Shown: piece by piece, positions 30,301 to 41,857 of the stretch
How positions within the stretch are numbered: position 1 is the first letter of the stretch
How the letters are laid out: each line of letters opens with the position of its first letter
Origin: Lingula anatina
Taxonomy: Eukaryota > Brachiopoda > Lingulata > Lingulida > Lingulidae
Direction of reading: 5' to 3'
DNA length: 64,000 bases
Assembly: GCF_001039355.2 (NCBI RefSeq)
Contig: NW_019775957.1
Coordinates: forward strand, 239,200 to 303,199
Made by a program: the position numbers and the translations under genes
The notes under the pieces: generated by a model
Database searches by the model: none
Seen by the model: the letters and a program-made list of their open reading frames with translations, nothing else
What the model was told of the DNA's origin: nothing

Positions 30301-33300
30301 AAACATGTATGACTGAATAAGAAAGTGGCAGGGTAAAGGTTCCACCCATATCAACTGCTGGTTATGTGAGTCATTTTAAAATGAGCACAGTCATCTCATA
30401 TTTTAAAAGATATCAGACCAATACAGTAAATATGATCACTCTTAAATATTAAATGGCGTTTCATTCATTTCAAGTATTAGTCATAACAACCAATATCCAT
30501 ACCCACACAAATTAGTAAGTCACATTACTCATTGAGAACTCACCTTGACTCCCTGGCTGGAGACTGAAATATAAAGTAAGAATGACAATCAAGGTAATTA
30601 CCTTTAAATTTGAACTTCAATTTACATTCAGCTTTTCCATATATTGCAGCAATTTCTCTTTAAATCAAAATTTTGCACTATATAAAAATTCAACATATAT
30701 TATTAAAGTAATGCTAGTATGATTCAAAATATATATAAATTTTTTTCCCCTAATCCAAAATAAACGAAAACGAAAAAATACAAACCCTGGACCTGGACCT
30801 CGGCTGCTGTGGAGGTGCAAGTTTCCTTTCAAAGGCATCAATGACCAACCACTTCTCCTTGACCTGTTCAACCTGTTTGGAAAGAAATGGCTCCCTGATG
30901 CGCATCTTCACCTCCAGCTTGCCACCAACTGTCTTCCTTCCATCCATCAGCTTACATAGGAAATTTGAAAGATATTGAATTATGTTACATAAATAAGTAG
31001 ACAGCACAGCATGTTAGTTCTTTTCTGTTTTGTGTGCTGAATGAACTATTTCTGTTTTCATGGAAAAATTGTAAATCTTTAATCAATGTTAATAAATAAG
31101 AGTATATTGTTCAATGCTATGTGCTAAGTGTAAAAAGAAAGTAGTACACTTACATCTAAAATCTCATGGACAACACATTGAGATTCCAGTGGTTGGAGTT
31201 TTAAGTTACAGGTACCCAGCATTTTATCACCTTTGAAAAATCCTCTGAAACAAACAAGTAATATTCAAATGTTGGTACAAGTGTTCTTATTAAGTGTACA
31301 GTGGGGCAGTTAAACTTGTATTTTGCTTTACTTTCAGTGTTGATACTTTCAAATTAATCAGTCCATTGAAAACATCACTACTCTGCATACATACAGAAAG
31401 GGTAAATCACCAAGTTCTGTGCATACATACTCACCTTTTATAATAAATTTCTAATTTGATAGATTTGCTTTTTAGTAATCTAAGAAACCCCCTAGACTTC
31501 CTGTTCATTTGTAATTTAAAAGTCTGGTCATATTCTGAAAGAAAAGAGCATCAAGTGCATATTCATGATGCTAAGACAGTTGTACATCATATCTCTTACA
31601 TACTGAACAACAATGGAATGTCACAAGGGGAAAGTTGCCAACTTAGGAGTGACTGCGTCGCGGAAAAACAAATAAGCTTATTTCTTAAATTTTCTTAAAT
31701 GAAATTTATTTCAATAATAATAATAATCAGGAAAGGTCACAATGTATTTCAATGTATTTCATTAATATGATTTAGTTCTTCACTTACAATTATACGAATG
31801 AATATCTGTTATGTTGCAGTGCCCAATTTGTCACATCATGTTTAAAAAAATTTCTTACTGTGCACATGTCCGACTTACATAACTGAAAATCAGCATCAAA
31901 ATGAAGGATGCACTTGGAAACTATATGACAATTTGGTGCACCATTATGTTATGACTGTGGCTTGACCATTTCAACTTACCAGGATTGTCTGTGCTTTTTA
32001 TGGTATGTGAGTGGTCTTGTTGAGGTTTATCCTGAAATGTTAATCAGTTTCCTTTATATGGACACCAATTACAGAGTGACACATAATAAAAATGCATACA
32101 TAAATTTCTTCACCTTCATTTTTAATTTGTTACTCATGAAAAACTGGGTCATTTTACAATGTTTTGGTCTTTATTTTTAAAGAGATTGAAACTAACTTAT
32201 AATAAATATGAAAATTCTCAGACACAAGCCTAAAATTTTCCGTACCGTTAGCTTACGGCCAACCTGGTCGAAGGCCTTCATCAGACTGACGTGAGTTGTT
32301 CTATGAAAAGTCTTCCTTTTACAGATATAGTTGTTCACACTCACTGACCGCTAGGTGGTATAGCGGCCAGGACCCTATAAAGGTCCTGGCCGCTATACCA
32401 CCTAGCGGTCAGTGAGTGTGAACAACTACTCACGTCAGTCTGATGAAGGCCTTCGACCAGGTTGGCAGTAAGCTAACGGTACGGAAAATTTTAGGCTTGT
32501 GTCTGAGAATTTTCATATTTATCCAACAACCAAGCTAATGAACCTTTTTGCTAACTTATAATAATTCTAATACATAAAAAAAAAACTTATTGGCTTCACT
32601 TACTGTAGGATACGGAAATTCAAATTTCACATAGGTGTCTAAGTCTGTTGCCTTAATATCTGTAAAAGGAAGACTTTTCATAGAAACTATAAACACAGAT
32701 GATTTCCTTTATTAATAATCCATTCAGTAGTACAGCCCGGCAAAGGTGAACTGAATTCCTAATCATGGTGTACATGTGAAAAACATTAAATTGAATAATA
32801 CTTACCAGGGGGCAGTCCATAATTAAGACCTCTGACAATAATAAGTTCTAGATCATCTCCTCCCAACTCTGTACAACATCTGAAATGAAGATTTGACTGT
32901 GGTATGTTCAAAAGCCCTTTCTTTGAACATTAAATGGGAAAAACATTGTTGAAGGAATTCTTAGTCATTACAATAATTCTATACACAAACCATCATAAAA
33001 CATCCACCACTACTTAAAATAAAGAAGTTAAAGGCATTTCAATGACTTCACATTCCTATCCTATTGATTACCAATAACTTATTTTATGGTGACAAGTTGA
33101 TCTGTAGTCATATACTTACTGCACCATAGAGAAGGTTCTCATTTCATAGTGGAACCTAGGAACTGGGTCATCATGTTTGTATGCATTTTTCAAGGCATCA
33201 AGGTCTTTTCTACTGTTTTGTCCAAGTTTTTCAAACCTGAAAGTTAGCAAAATATAACCTGATCAAAAAAAAAAAAAAAAAAAAATTTGGACATGCATAT

Positions 33301-36300
33301 GGGGACAGATTGATATGAAATAATGTGCTATGTTTCTTTATATTGCCAGCATCCCCCACTGATTTAGAGCAGTATGGTGAAACATAATAAATATATGGCA
33401 TAAAAATAAGGTGTAATAAATAAATAATGAACTAACCTCTGAGCACTTGTCACATCTCCAAGACTAGTAAAATGATCACTATTTGTGCTACATGACTGAA
33501 ATGAGAAAAAATTATTCTTATATCGTCAGGTAGCCCATATTACATTTTTACCAAAATCAAAACAATAATTTCATTACCTCCACAGATGCATAAGAATTAT
33601 CTAACATTTATCTTACCCTAATTTGGTTGATCAAATCTGTTTCTAGCTTCTTATACATTTGGTCTCTATCCCCCATAGGTTGCTCTGTATCCTCTCTCTC
33701 CACCATCACAAAGCCTTCCAAGCCTTCAGGACCAGGGGGAGTGGGACACTGGAAGAAGATGGTAAACACGATTGGCATCCACATCTCTTTTCTCATTTGC
33801 ATGACAAACAAACTGAAATCACTTACACACACAGTCAAAATAATCTATTCTTCATCAATAGTTCATTTAACACAACTACGTAAAAGACACAATCCTTACC
33901 TTACTTAAATCCACTGGTAATCCACCTTTTGCTGCCTCTATCATTGGCTCAAACCCCTGGTGGAGAACAAACACAATTTCATAGCTATACATGGCCCCAG
34001 TTACTCTATACTTTGGTTTCATGTAAAAAAGATTCAAAGAAAAAATACAAATGGTGCCTACCAATCATTGATTGTTTTGTATAAATTTCTTTTTAAACAC
34101 TTTTTACAATACTGTTTTCATCCCCATTTGAAAAGATCATGGACATTTCTTCCTAACCTTTGCTGATCTAAGATATGCCTTAGCTTGTTCCATTTCACCC
34201 TTGTTCTTGGCCTCTAAAGCTGCTTTTTTAAACTGATTCATCTTTGTTTCAAGCAACAAAACATTCTGTTCATTCTGGGATAAGGCCCTCTTCTTTACAC
34301 CTACAGAGAAAAAATATCTCATACATCCTTGTATTGATGATTTAGATTTATTTAATACCACCTTCTATTCAACACAAAACGGGCGGTTATTCTGTGGGTA
34401 AAGTAACATTTCCCAAATGCTGGATACTTTTTGTCTCTGATATTGCTATTTATTAGTAAAAATCATGCCATCTTTGAGATAACTGGTCAAAGATAACAAA
34501 TTTATACTGTGGACAGTGTTATCCATAGGATACCACTACCCAGCCTGGAACAAACTGGTTCCAGACATTTGGTTAGTTACTAAATTTTAATGAAATTTTT
34601 TAGCTAGTTTCAATCTAGTTTTAGGTGCAGTTTAATTAAAATGATCTAATCATGAACAACTGGTCTCCAGTATCTTACTTGCGCCAGATGGAGATTTCTG
34701 TGGTACAGGTCTGCTGGTGGGTGGAGCAGTGCTGCCACCTGGACTAGATGATGCTGCAGCCTTCAGTTGTGGTTGGGGAGGAGGGAGTGTTGGTGCTGTT
34801 GTCGGGGCACCTGATGATCCTGTGGGGATTGGTGCAAAACCTGAAAGAATACAGCAAACAAAACTAGCTTAAGATTGTAAAATTCCAATCTCCAGGCTTG
34901 AATTTGTGAGTGCTACTGTAATGTTTCCTTAAGTTAAATAAAACTAGAAAAGAGGGAAATTCTATTTAAAAAAAAATTATTAATTTTTTTAATCAAAATA
35001 GATAAGAAATAGATCATTGTTAAACACATACCTGGAGGAGTTGGTAGCTCTTCAAAGTCTACAACTTTTCCAAGCTTATGGGCTCTAATTGCATCTTGAT
35101 ATTGCTAAATGAAAATAAAGTTTGTTACAGACAAATGTTAATCTGTGAAAATGTAGTATCATATATGGTTTTAACCATCCTGATGCAAAATGTTGTGCAG
35201 ACCTAGATAATGAAAATTAAATAAGATAGATAAATGAAAATTCATATGTTACTAATGTTTTAACAACTACACTGTTTTCTATTCATGTTTTAACTCACAG
35301 TATGCAATTAACATACTTTTGCTATTCTTCCCATTCTCCTGGCTTTACTACTGTTACCCTCAGCTTTGGCACTTTCTTCTGATGATTTATATTTCTGGAG
35401 CCTCTGCTCCAAAGCTTCCATAACTGTCTTAGGAGGAGGGGGAGCACCAAATATTTCTTGGGCCTCTAAAAGTTGAATGGTTGTAAGAATTATAAAATGT
35501 CAATACACTACTTTAAGCTTTTTAACATTTTTAAAACAGAAAAAGCATTGATATGTTTAAGTCTCCCTGGCAAATTAAAAATTCATCAGATAACTGATTT
35601 TTAGAGCAAAACTACCTTTCTCTGTTGGTTCTGGAAGTTCCATTTCTGGTTCTTTGTCTGCAGCTGCTTGGTTCGACACCCTCTCTGCTCTGTGAGGAGT
35701 AGGACTTGGAGCTTTTCCTGAAACAAAACCAGGAGGATTTTGAAAAAGACATTTTTAAATACTGACAAGGGAAATCATATACACTAAAATAATTTCTTTA
35801 AATAAAGAATGTGTATCTTATTTGACATCCAACATCTTTGTTTTTCTGTAACTAAAAAACAAACATGAAATAGAACAGATTCCAGCTTCTGCATACATGG
35901 TAGAGATGCTTCTGATAAACATTTCATAATATTCATCTTTTAATACACCTTAAAGCTACTGTAAACCAAACCCTTTTTGAAATAGGTTTCAAAGATATCT
36001 TTCCATTATTTTTTAAAATATTCCAGGCACTTTTATTGTTGATGCTGAATAAAACTTTAAACTGTTCTAGATAATAGTAATGTATTATAAGTATGCAAAG
36101 GATCAGTCAGAGAGATTTCAAACAGTCCACCTGTTGCTGTTCCTGGTGAGGGGGGCATCTGGCTCAGGTCTATAGGATTGCCTGCAGTAGCTGCCTGGAT
36201 CACTGCATCAAATTGCTGGGCAATGTCAAAAAAGAGAAAAGAATTTTTTTTTAATTACAAAAACTGTCAATATCAACAGCGCTTGGCATTTGAGTGTATT

Positions 36301-38955
36301 CTGAATTTCTGGTATTTATTCCTTCACAAATTATCCAATGGTATGAAAATTGGCAACAATGAAAAAATCTTACCTTCATTATCTTCAAATATTTTTTTGC
36401 CGTTTCATCATCACCAGATTTCTTGGCCAGAATTGCAGCCTGTTTGTATTCCTCTTTTCTTGTGTTTAATAAGGCGAGTGTCTCTGTGTCTGCAAATCAA
36501 TAGAAAGTCACATGATACCTACTGGCTGAGGACCTGCATACTGGCATAATTAACAAACACCATAAAACAGACTAAGATTATTTATAGCATTTATTAAATA
36601 AACTACCAAGAAATTAAAATATTTAAATACAAAATTAATTGGGCACTGTTCCCTTTGTTTTATGGTCTAAAATGATTAAGATTTATAAAAGTTCACCTTG
36701 AGAAGCAGCTTCAGGCTGATGACTTGGAGGACCTGAAAAATCAACAGATTCATAATTCACTCAGATGCAAACTGAAGCTTGTGTGGCCAGAAAATGCCCA
36801 TAAAGAAAACATTTCTGTTTGGCAAATATACATAGCTACTAGTATGGTTTTAAACTATTGAACTTATTTTAAGTCAAATAAGTATCTTTTTACATATTTT
36901 CAATCTTAATACATTTACATCATGTTTGTAAAATTTATTTGTTGAAATAGTGAAATTTGCAACTACTTTCTACAATGGTAGGTGCTGCTGTTGCCCCACT
37001 AGTGTGTTCAATTGGTGCTTGAGGAGGAGCTCCTCCTGCTTGCCCTGTTGCTACTTGGGGTGGAATATCTTCTTCATTAATGGGCTTCCCTGCCTGGGCT
37101 TGTTTTAGGAGTCCCGCTAATGTCTGCATTACAATGTAAAACATCATTTGTTGTATCACTCTCTACCCAGCTGTATTTGTTAAACTCTTTGCAAAAGAAA
37201 AAGTGTTCAACATATGTCACCACAATATAATAATCCAAACAAGCTGCATAAATTTAATATCATATGTGCCAAAATCCACTATCACTAACCTTAATTCCTC
37301 TGTCGTATCTTCTTGCCTTAGAGCTTTCACTGTTTGCTTAGCATTGCTGGAAGCCAGCTTGTAGTTCTCTAACCTGTCCATCAGGAGACCAACCATGCCC
37401 CCTGGTCCCTGTGGTGCGGCAGGTTTAGCAACAGGAGTCGCTTTAGGAGGTGCAGTTTTTGCTTCTGGTGGGGTTGTGGTGGGAGCTATGACTGGTGCTT
37501 TAGTAGGAGCTATTATTGGTGCTGGTTCTTCTTCATCTGGACTCAAACCTTCCAGCTCAGCCTAAATTCAAAAATGTAATTATGAATGAAAACATCAACA
37601 GACAACCATACTTGGTATCAGACAAGGATACTGTTTTAAACAGTAAATTTCGCCAGGTTTTTTTTTCTATACAATAAAAAATAACAAATATCAACATCAT
37701 TAGGTGAACACCACTTACTTACCATACTTATCATAATACAAATAATCAACATTCCATTACCATCAGGTCTTCCTCATCTCCAGAAATCTCCTCATCACTC
37801 TTTATGTCTCTAGTGCTATCCAGTGCCATCTTCTCAATCATAGACATGTCTACTGGAGCTGAAGTCCAAAGACGAAGATTATAATTTTCATTTTTCTCTT
37901 TGAAAATAAACTGTGTGACTTACACAGGTACCTTCTAGAACCCTCACTTTTGCGTAACTCCTGGAGAAGTAATGAAAATTATAATCTACATATGCTGATA
38001 ATAATTTTCATATGTCCAAAGACTAACAATTCCATTTTTCTATCAATCAAAGTTCTGAACCTGCAAACATAAGGTAAGTATCTAATGTACTATCTGTAAC
38101 AAAACTGGCATCAAATCTTTCAAATAAATTATTTTTGTGTCCTACCTTTCTTTGCACGGGCTGTCTTTTTTGGAGGAGGGGCATGTCCTTGGAGGGCAGC
38201 AAGCTCAGCTTCTAAATCGTCATCATCATCTTCATCATCCATTCCCTCCCCAAGCATCATGGCCCCCATCTGGTTAGGATCTACCATCCCCATCTGCAAT
38301 GAAATGGAAAACACTCATATTTTATACCACATGTACATTACCTGTATCAGATGTATGTCTAACTCCAACTGCAATGCATCATTCTTCCTGCAGAACATGA
38401 CCTGAATTTGACTTAACTGAGTGCATACTGTAGTACAAATGTAACTGACGTTTTAACCTGTGGACAAGGTAAATATCAGAATGTTTGGATGAGTAGAAGG
38501 AAAGGTTTGAGTGGAGAAAAATGAAGAAACAAAACGCAAAACAACAGTTAGTCATGCAACTTTTACATTAATGAGTTGCTGGGGAATGATAATTTTGATT
38601 CACCTAGTAGTACTAAAGTGTTGTGTAGGATGCATGCGATTTTTAGTTGCAACAAACACATCTGGGTGAGACCATTTTTCAACATAAGCTATATATATGG
38701 ACGCTAGGTCCCTTTCGGGGAAAATACTAAGATATAAAGTGAAATGAACATCACGATTCATATGTCACTGAAAGAGAAAGCAGAACAACTGCAGCTAATG
38801 GGGTATGTAGCACCGTGCTAGCACGACTGGTAAAATATTTTGGTGACGGTCTTATTTCCAAGTACACCTAATTTTAAAATTACCTGGGCCATCAACTCTG
38901 CTCCTCTACCCTTCTTAGCATTTCTATCACTTCTATCCTTCTTTCCTGCAGGCAT
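27196..38955 (-). CDS. CC2D1A: CC2D1A (Lgd family): four DM14 domains and a C2 domain; one frameshift
   Basis: 28 coding exons on the minus strand: 38955-38884, 38293-38146, 37858-37761, 37561-37290, 37123-36967, 36732-36697, 36489-36374, 36215-36131, 35717-35616, 35465-35317, 35104-35032, 34840-34679, 34300-34158, 33956-33900, 33748-33617, 33495-33437, 33236-33120, 32879-32806, 32659-32604, 32031-31980, 31534-31435, 31244-31154, 30950-30786, 30563-30544, 28540-28483, 28250-28121, 27674-27550, 27231-27196. They total 2885 nt; one added base gives 961 residues (human CC2D1A 951). Domains: acidic N-terminus (EDDDDDLEAELAAL), DM14 domains near residues 165-225, 262-325, 375-435 and 495-557, C2 domain ~655-790 (LELIIVRGLNYGLPP, YVKFEFPYP), then a C-terminal coiled coil that marks CC2D1A over CC2D1B (SEQYQKQIEQQ, VYHQEAVKLAKEG). 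The family binds the ESCRT-III subunit CHMP4/Shrub through DM14 and tunes endosomal sorting and Notch signalling. The start is the first ATG of the frame (MPAGKKDRSDR). The frame breaks at about 37330, inside DM14-1. Confidence 0.95.
29929..30152. mobile_element. MITE with long terminal inverted repeats and TTA target duplication (PIF/Harbinger-like)
   Basis: 224 bp within the CC2D1A intron between exons 24 and 25. The ends are inverted repeats of about 60 bp: the left end GACTCCGTTCACATGAAAAA matches the reverse complement of the right end (GGCTTCATTCACATGAAAAA) with few changes. Each arm holds an internal direct repeat (aaatctattttct twice). It is flanked by TTA on both sides (29926-29928 and 30153-30155), the TWA-type duplication typical of PIF/Harbinger elements. 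The core near 29990-30080 is GC-richer than its surroundings. No coding capacity. Confidence 0.8.
32206..32550. mobile_element. Foldback (hairpin) element flanked by 14-bp direct repeats
   Basis: Inserted in the CC2D1A intron between exons 19 and 20. Two arms of about 160 bp form a near-perfect palindrome around a 7-nt loop at 32375-32381; arms begin with tatgaaaattctcagacaca and include ctgaccgctaggtggtatag. After the right arm is a non-palindromic tail of about 28 bp (ccaacaaccaagctaatg...). The 14-mer CTAACTTATAATAA occurs directly before (32192-32205) and after (32551-32564), a likely target-site duplication. The left arm carries an extra segment absent from the right arm (see 32299-32328). 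Element class is uncertain; the long duplication points to endonuclease or reverse-transcriptase-style integration more than to a cut-and-paste transposase. Confidence 0.8.
37874..38013. mobile_element. Small insert with 17-bp inverted repeats next to a CC2D1A splice acceptor
   Basis: About 140 bp lying between direct repeats GTCCAAAGAC (37864-37873 and 38014-38023). It contains perfect 17-bp inverted repeats, agattataattttcatt at 37876-37892 and its complement at 37971-37987. It sits 15 nt from the 3' splice site of CC2D1A exon 3 (acceptor AG at 37860-37859), so it supplies the present branch-point and upstream intron sequence for that exon. Non-coding; family not recognised. Confidence 0.65.
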
Positions 38956-39314
38956 TTTACTGTCAATATCGTGTTGAAATCGTGTGCATTCGTTTGTTTT
39001 CCTGTTCCTTCTTTCTAAATCTCTCAAATTCTCGCATACGGCGAGAGTAGGGAGCACTCTTTGTCAGTAATTATTGCAAGGTTTAAATGATCTAATGTTA
39101 AAATTTATGGTGCTACTTGGTCAATTATCTATTTCTTTTCATATGTTTAATACATAAGGGATAAAAGATTACCCATAAATATAAGCTTTGATCTAGTAAA
39201 TTTGAGTGAAATACACGCGTAAATCTGCTCCCATTGACCCAATTTTGATTTGTGAATTTCCGCCATTTTTCATCAACGGCAGCTCATTGTTCTGACGAAA
39301 ATTCACCGTTTAAG
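38956..39314. promoter_or_regulatory. Divergent promoter of CC2D1A (-) and NFYC (+)
   Basis: The CC2D1A ATG at 38955 and a plus-strand donor at 39315 (TTTAAG|GTAAGA) that ends a probable NFYC 5' UTR exon are only 360 bp apart, so both transcripts must start in this interval or close by. A CCAAT pentamer is at 39239-39243, and three ATTGG boxes lie just downstream (39426-39479). No TATA box is evident. Head-to-head arrangement with so little space suggests shared control elements, which is inference. Confidence 0.65.
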
Positions 39315-39425
39315 GTAAGATTATATGAAGATGCTGATCCATGATCATTGATATGTCTTCATTTCGTTCCTTTAATATCTAATGGACACCTTTGATTTCC
39401 ACGCCTCCGATTCGGCTGTGCTCTC

Positions 39426-39479
39426 ATTGGTCTGTTAATCTGAACAATGATTGGTGCAGATTTCCATCAAAGTTATTGG
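39426..39479. promoter_or_regulatory. Cluster of three CCAAT (NF-Y type) boxes beside the NF-YC gene
   Basis: ATTGG at 39426-39430, 39450-39454 and 39475-39479, all in the same orientation and spaced 24 and 25 bp. NF-Y binds CCAAT, often in spaced groups. The first reads GACCAATGA on the minus strand, fitting the extended RRCCAATSR consensus. The cluster falls just downstream of the inferred NFYC 5' UTR donor, so it is either in intron 1 or in an alternative promoter. Confidence 0.5.
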
Positions 39480-40377
39480 TCCAAAGTTACTAATGGTGGG
39501 GTCATTGATGCACTGCTTTGGAGTCACATTAAGATTGAGACAGCAGAACCAACATTTATTTTGTGCTGAGTCACGTTTTTATATTTTGAAATCTGTGTCG
39601 TAATTTTAATGTAACATTGGCCAGCCCTTGCCCACAATTACCCACACCTCACCTCTGAATTTACAAGGACGTACAGTATACTTGCAGATATGTAAATATA
39701 AGGATTGAGAGTGGTCACATTGACAGGCCTTAAAACTTAGTTTATTTGCAAGAATAAACAATAAGAAGTTACCATTATTGATGTGTTTTATGCCATAAAA
39801 TTGTGCAGAATTAGTCTTAAATTATCTGGACTGTTGCACATGGGGGCACCTGCATTATTTGTAACATTCTGTTTTTGAAACATATAAAAGATTGTGCAGA
39901 AATATGTAGTGAAAACCTGAACATTAACATAAAACAACAATTAATGAATGTCACATTTCCCTTACTTAAAAGAAGTGTTAATTGATTAGTGTTTTTTATA
40001 TATAATTACATTGTACAATAATTTCCAGTACATTCCATAACCTGTTTCTTTCCCAAAAATATTTCTCCAAGTGAGACTGTACCCTCCAATAACACAATGT
40101 TACAGTGATTTTTAAAAAAATTCTTTTGCTTTTTTGTGTGTGAAGAAATGAAAAAGGGGGGGATAATGTGGAATGTTCTGGACATTAACATGGGATATTC
40201 TTATTCTTACACATACCTTAAACTGCATGATAAAAAGAAAATTGTAGCAATGTGACTGTCCACATGATGTTACAGTCATATTTGGATTTGTATGCAAAGA
40301 TTTTGTTGGCAAGTAATTTCAATACTTTATATTCATTGTATTTTACAGGTCTTTTAAAGTACCAAATATTACAAAGC

Positions 40378-41826
40378 ATGGATGGTTCAGATCCCACATT
40401 TCAGACACAGGCTATACAGTCTGAGGCCCAACAACTTCTCAGCACATTCTGGCAGAGAATGACAGATGAGATCAGGAACTTGCAGCCTGTAAGTTAATGT
40501 TGCATTTTACATAATATAAATACAAAAAATATTTTTCAGAATTGAATTTAGTAGGTGTAACAGGATTATTTTCACTTAAAAACATTGAAACCATTCATTT
40601 AGCAAGGTTTTTAGTTTGTATTTTAATTTTGATATAAATTAATTGATTACAAACTCTAGACTGTATGTTTTTCATTTTTTAGAATTTAACACCTACTTTA
40701 TATTGTTTTGCAGAATGATTTTAAAGTTCAGGAACTCCCTCTGGCTAGAATAAAGAAGATTATGAAACTAGATGAAGATGTAAAGGTAGGATTTGGTTAG
40801 CTGTAAGAATGAAATAGCACCACATTTCAAAAATTAACTGTTTTTGAAGATAAGGAAATTATGAAATATTTAGGGATACATTAATGATCTAAGTTGGGAG
40901 CTTAAATTGAATTAAAGATATTTAAAAAAATGCTAGATAATTTATGAAATACATTGTTTCAGATATTACTTAGATTACTTTATTGGATGTTAATTAAAAG
41001 CAAAATATTTATCAATTTTACTAATTTAATAAAAAAGTTAATTTCTTCTTCCAGATGATCAGTGCAGAAGCTCCTGTCTTGTTTGCCAAAGCATGTGAGA
41101 TGTTTATAGCAGAGCTTTCACTCAGAGCTTGGGTCCATACAGAGGATAATAAGAGAAGAACATTACAGGTATTATTGGAGAATGAATAAAAAGGTTCACT
41201 GCAGTTTTTTCCACAGTCAGATATGCTGTGCCAAGTTTTGAATGGATTGATGCTTTTCTATGTCATGCAGCAAATTCATTGAATGCATGCTTTTAGAGTA
41301 TTTGTGTTTGCTGACATTTTCTTTAGAGATAAATTAAGACAATATTACATCCCCATCTAAGAATATGTTAATTTTTTTTTTAATTTTTGTCTCACTCTTT
41401 GTACATACATAATATCAATGTACTGTTGGGTATGTAGTATTCATTTGCATTACCTTATTTTAGATATTTTCATATTTCAGAGAAATGATATAGCAATGGC
41501 AATCACAAAATATGACCAGTTTGACTTTTTGATTGATATAGTACCTAGAGACGAATTAAAACCCACAAAACGGGTAAGTATATTGGCATTACTGACCATG
41601 GTTGCATGTAGATAAGTTTGAAACAGGCTCTGCTAATTTTATCAGTTCAACAAAGAACTATTAATGTCAGTTGAAAACATGTATCGTCTGTTCTTAGATA
41701 TCAAAGTATATTTATTTTTAATTAAAAAATTGATTGATGAACTTTCAGGAGGATGGTGGACAGAGAGCATCCATGTTACCAGAACAAGTTCAGTACTTTT
41801 TCCAATTGGCACAACAAGCACAACAA

Positions 41827-41857
<31 letters not shown>

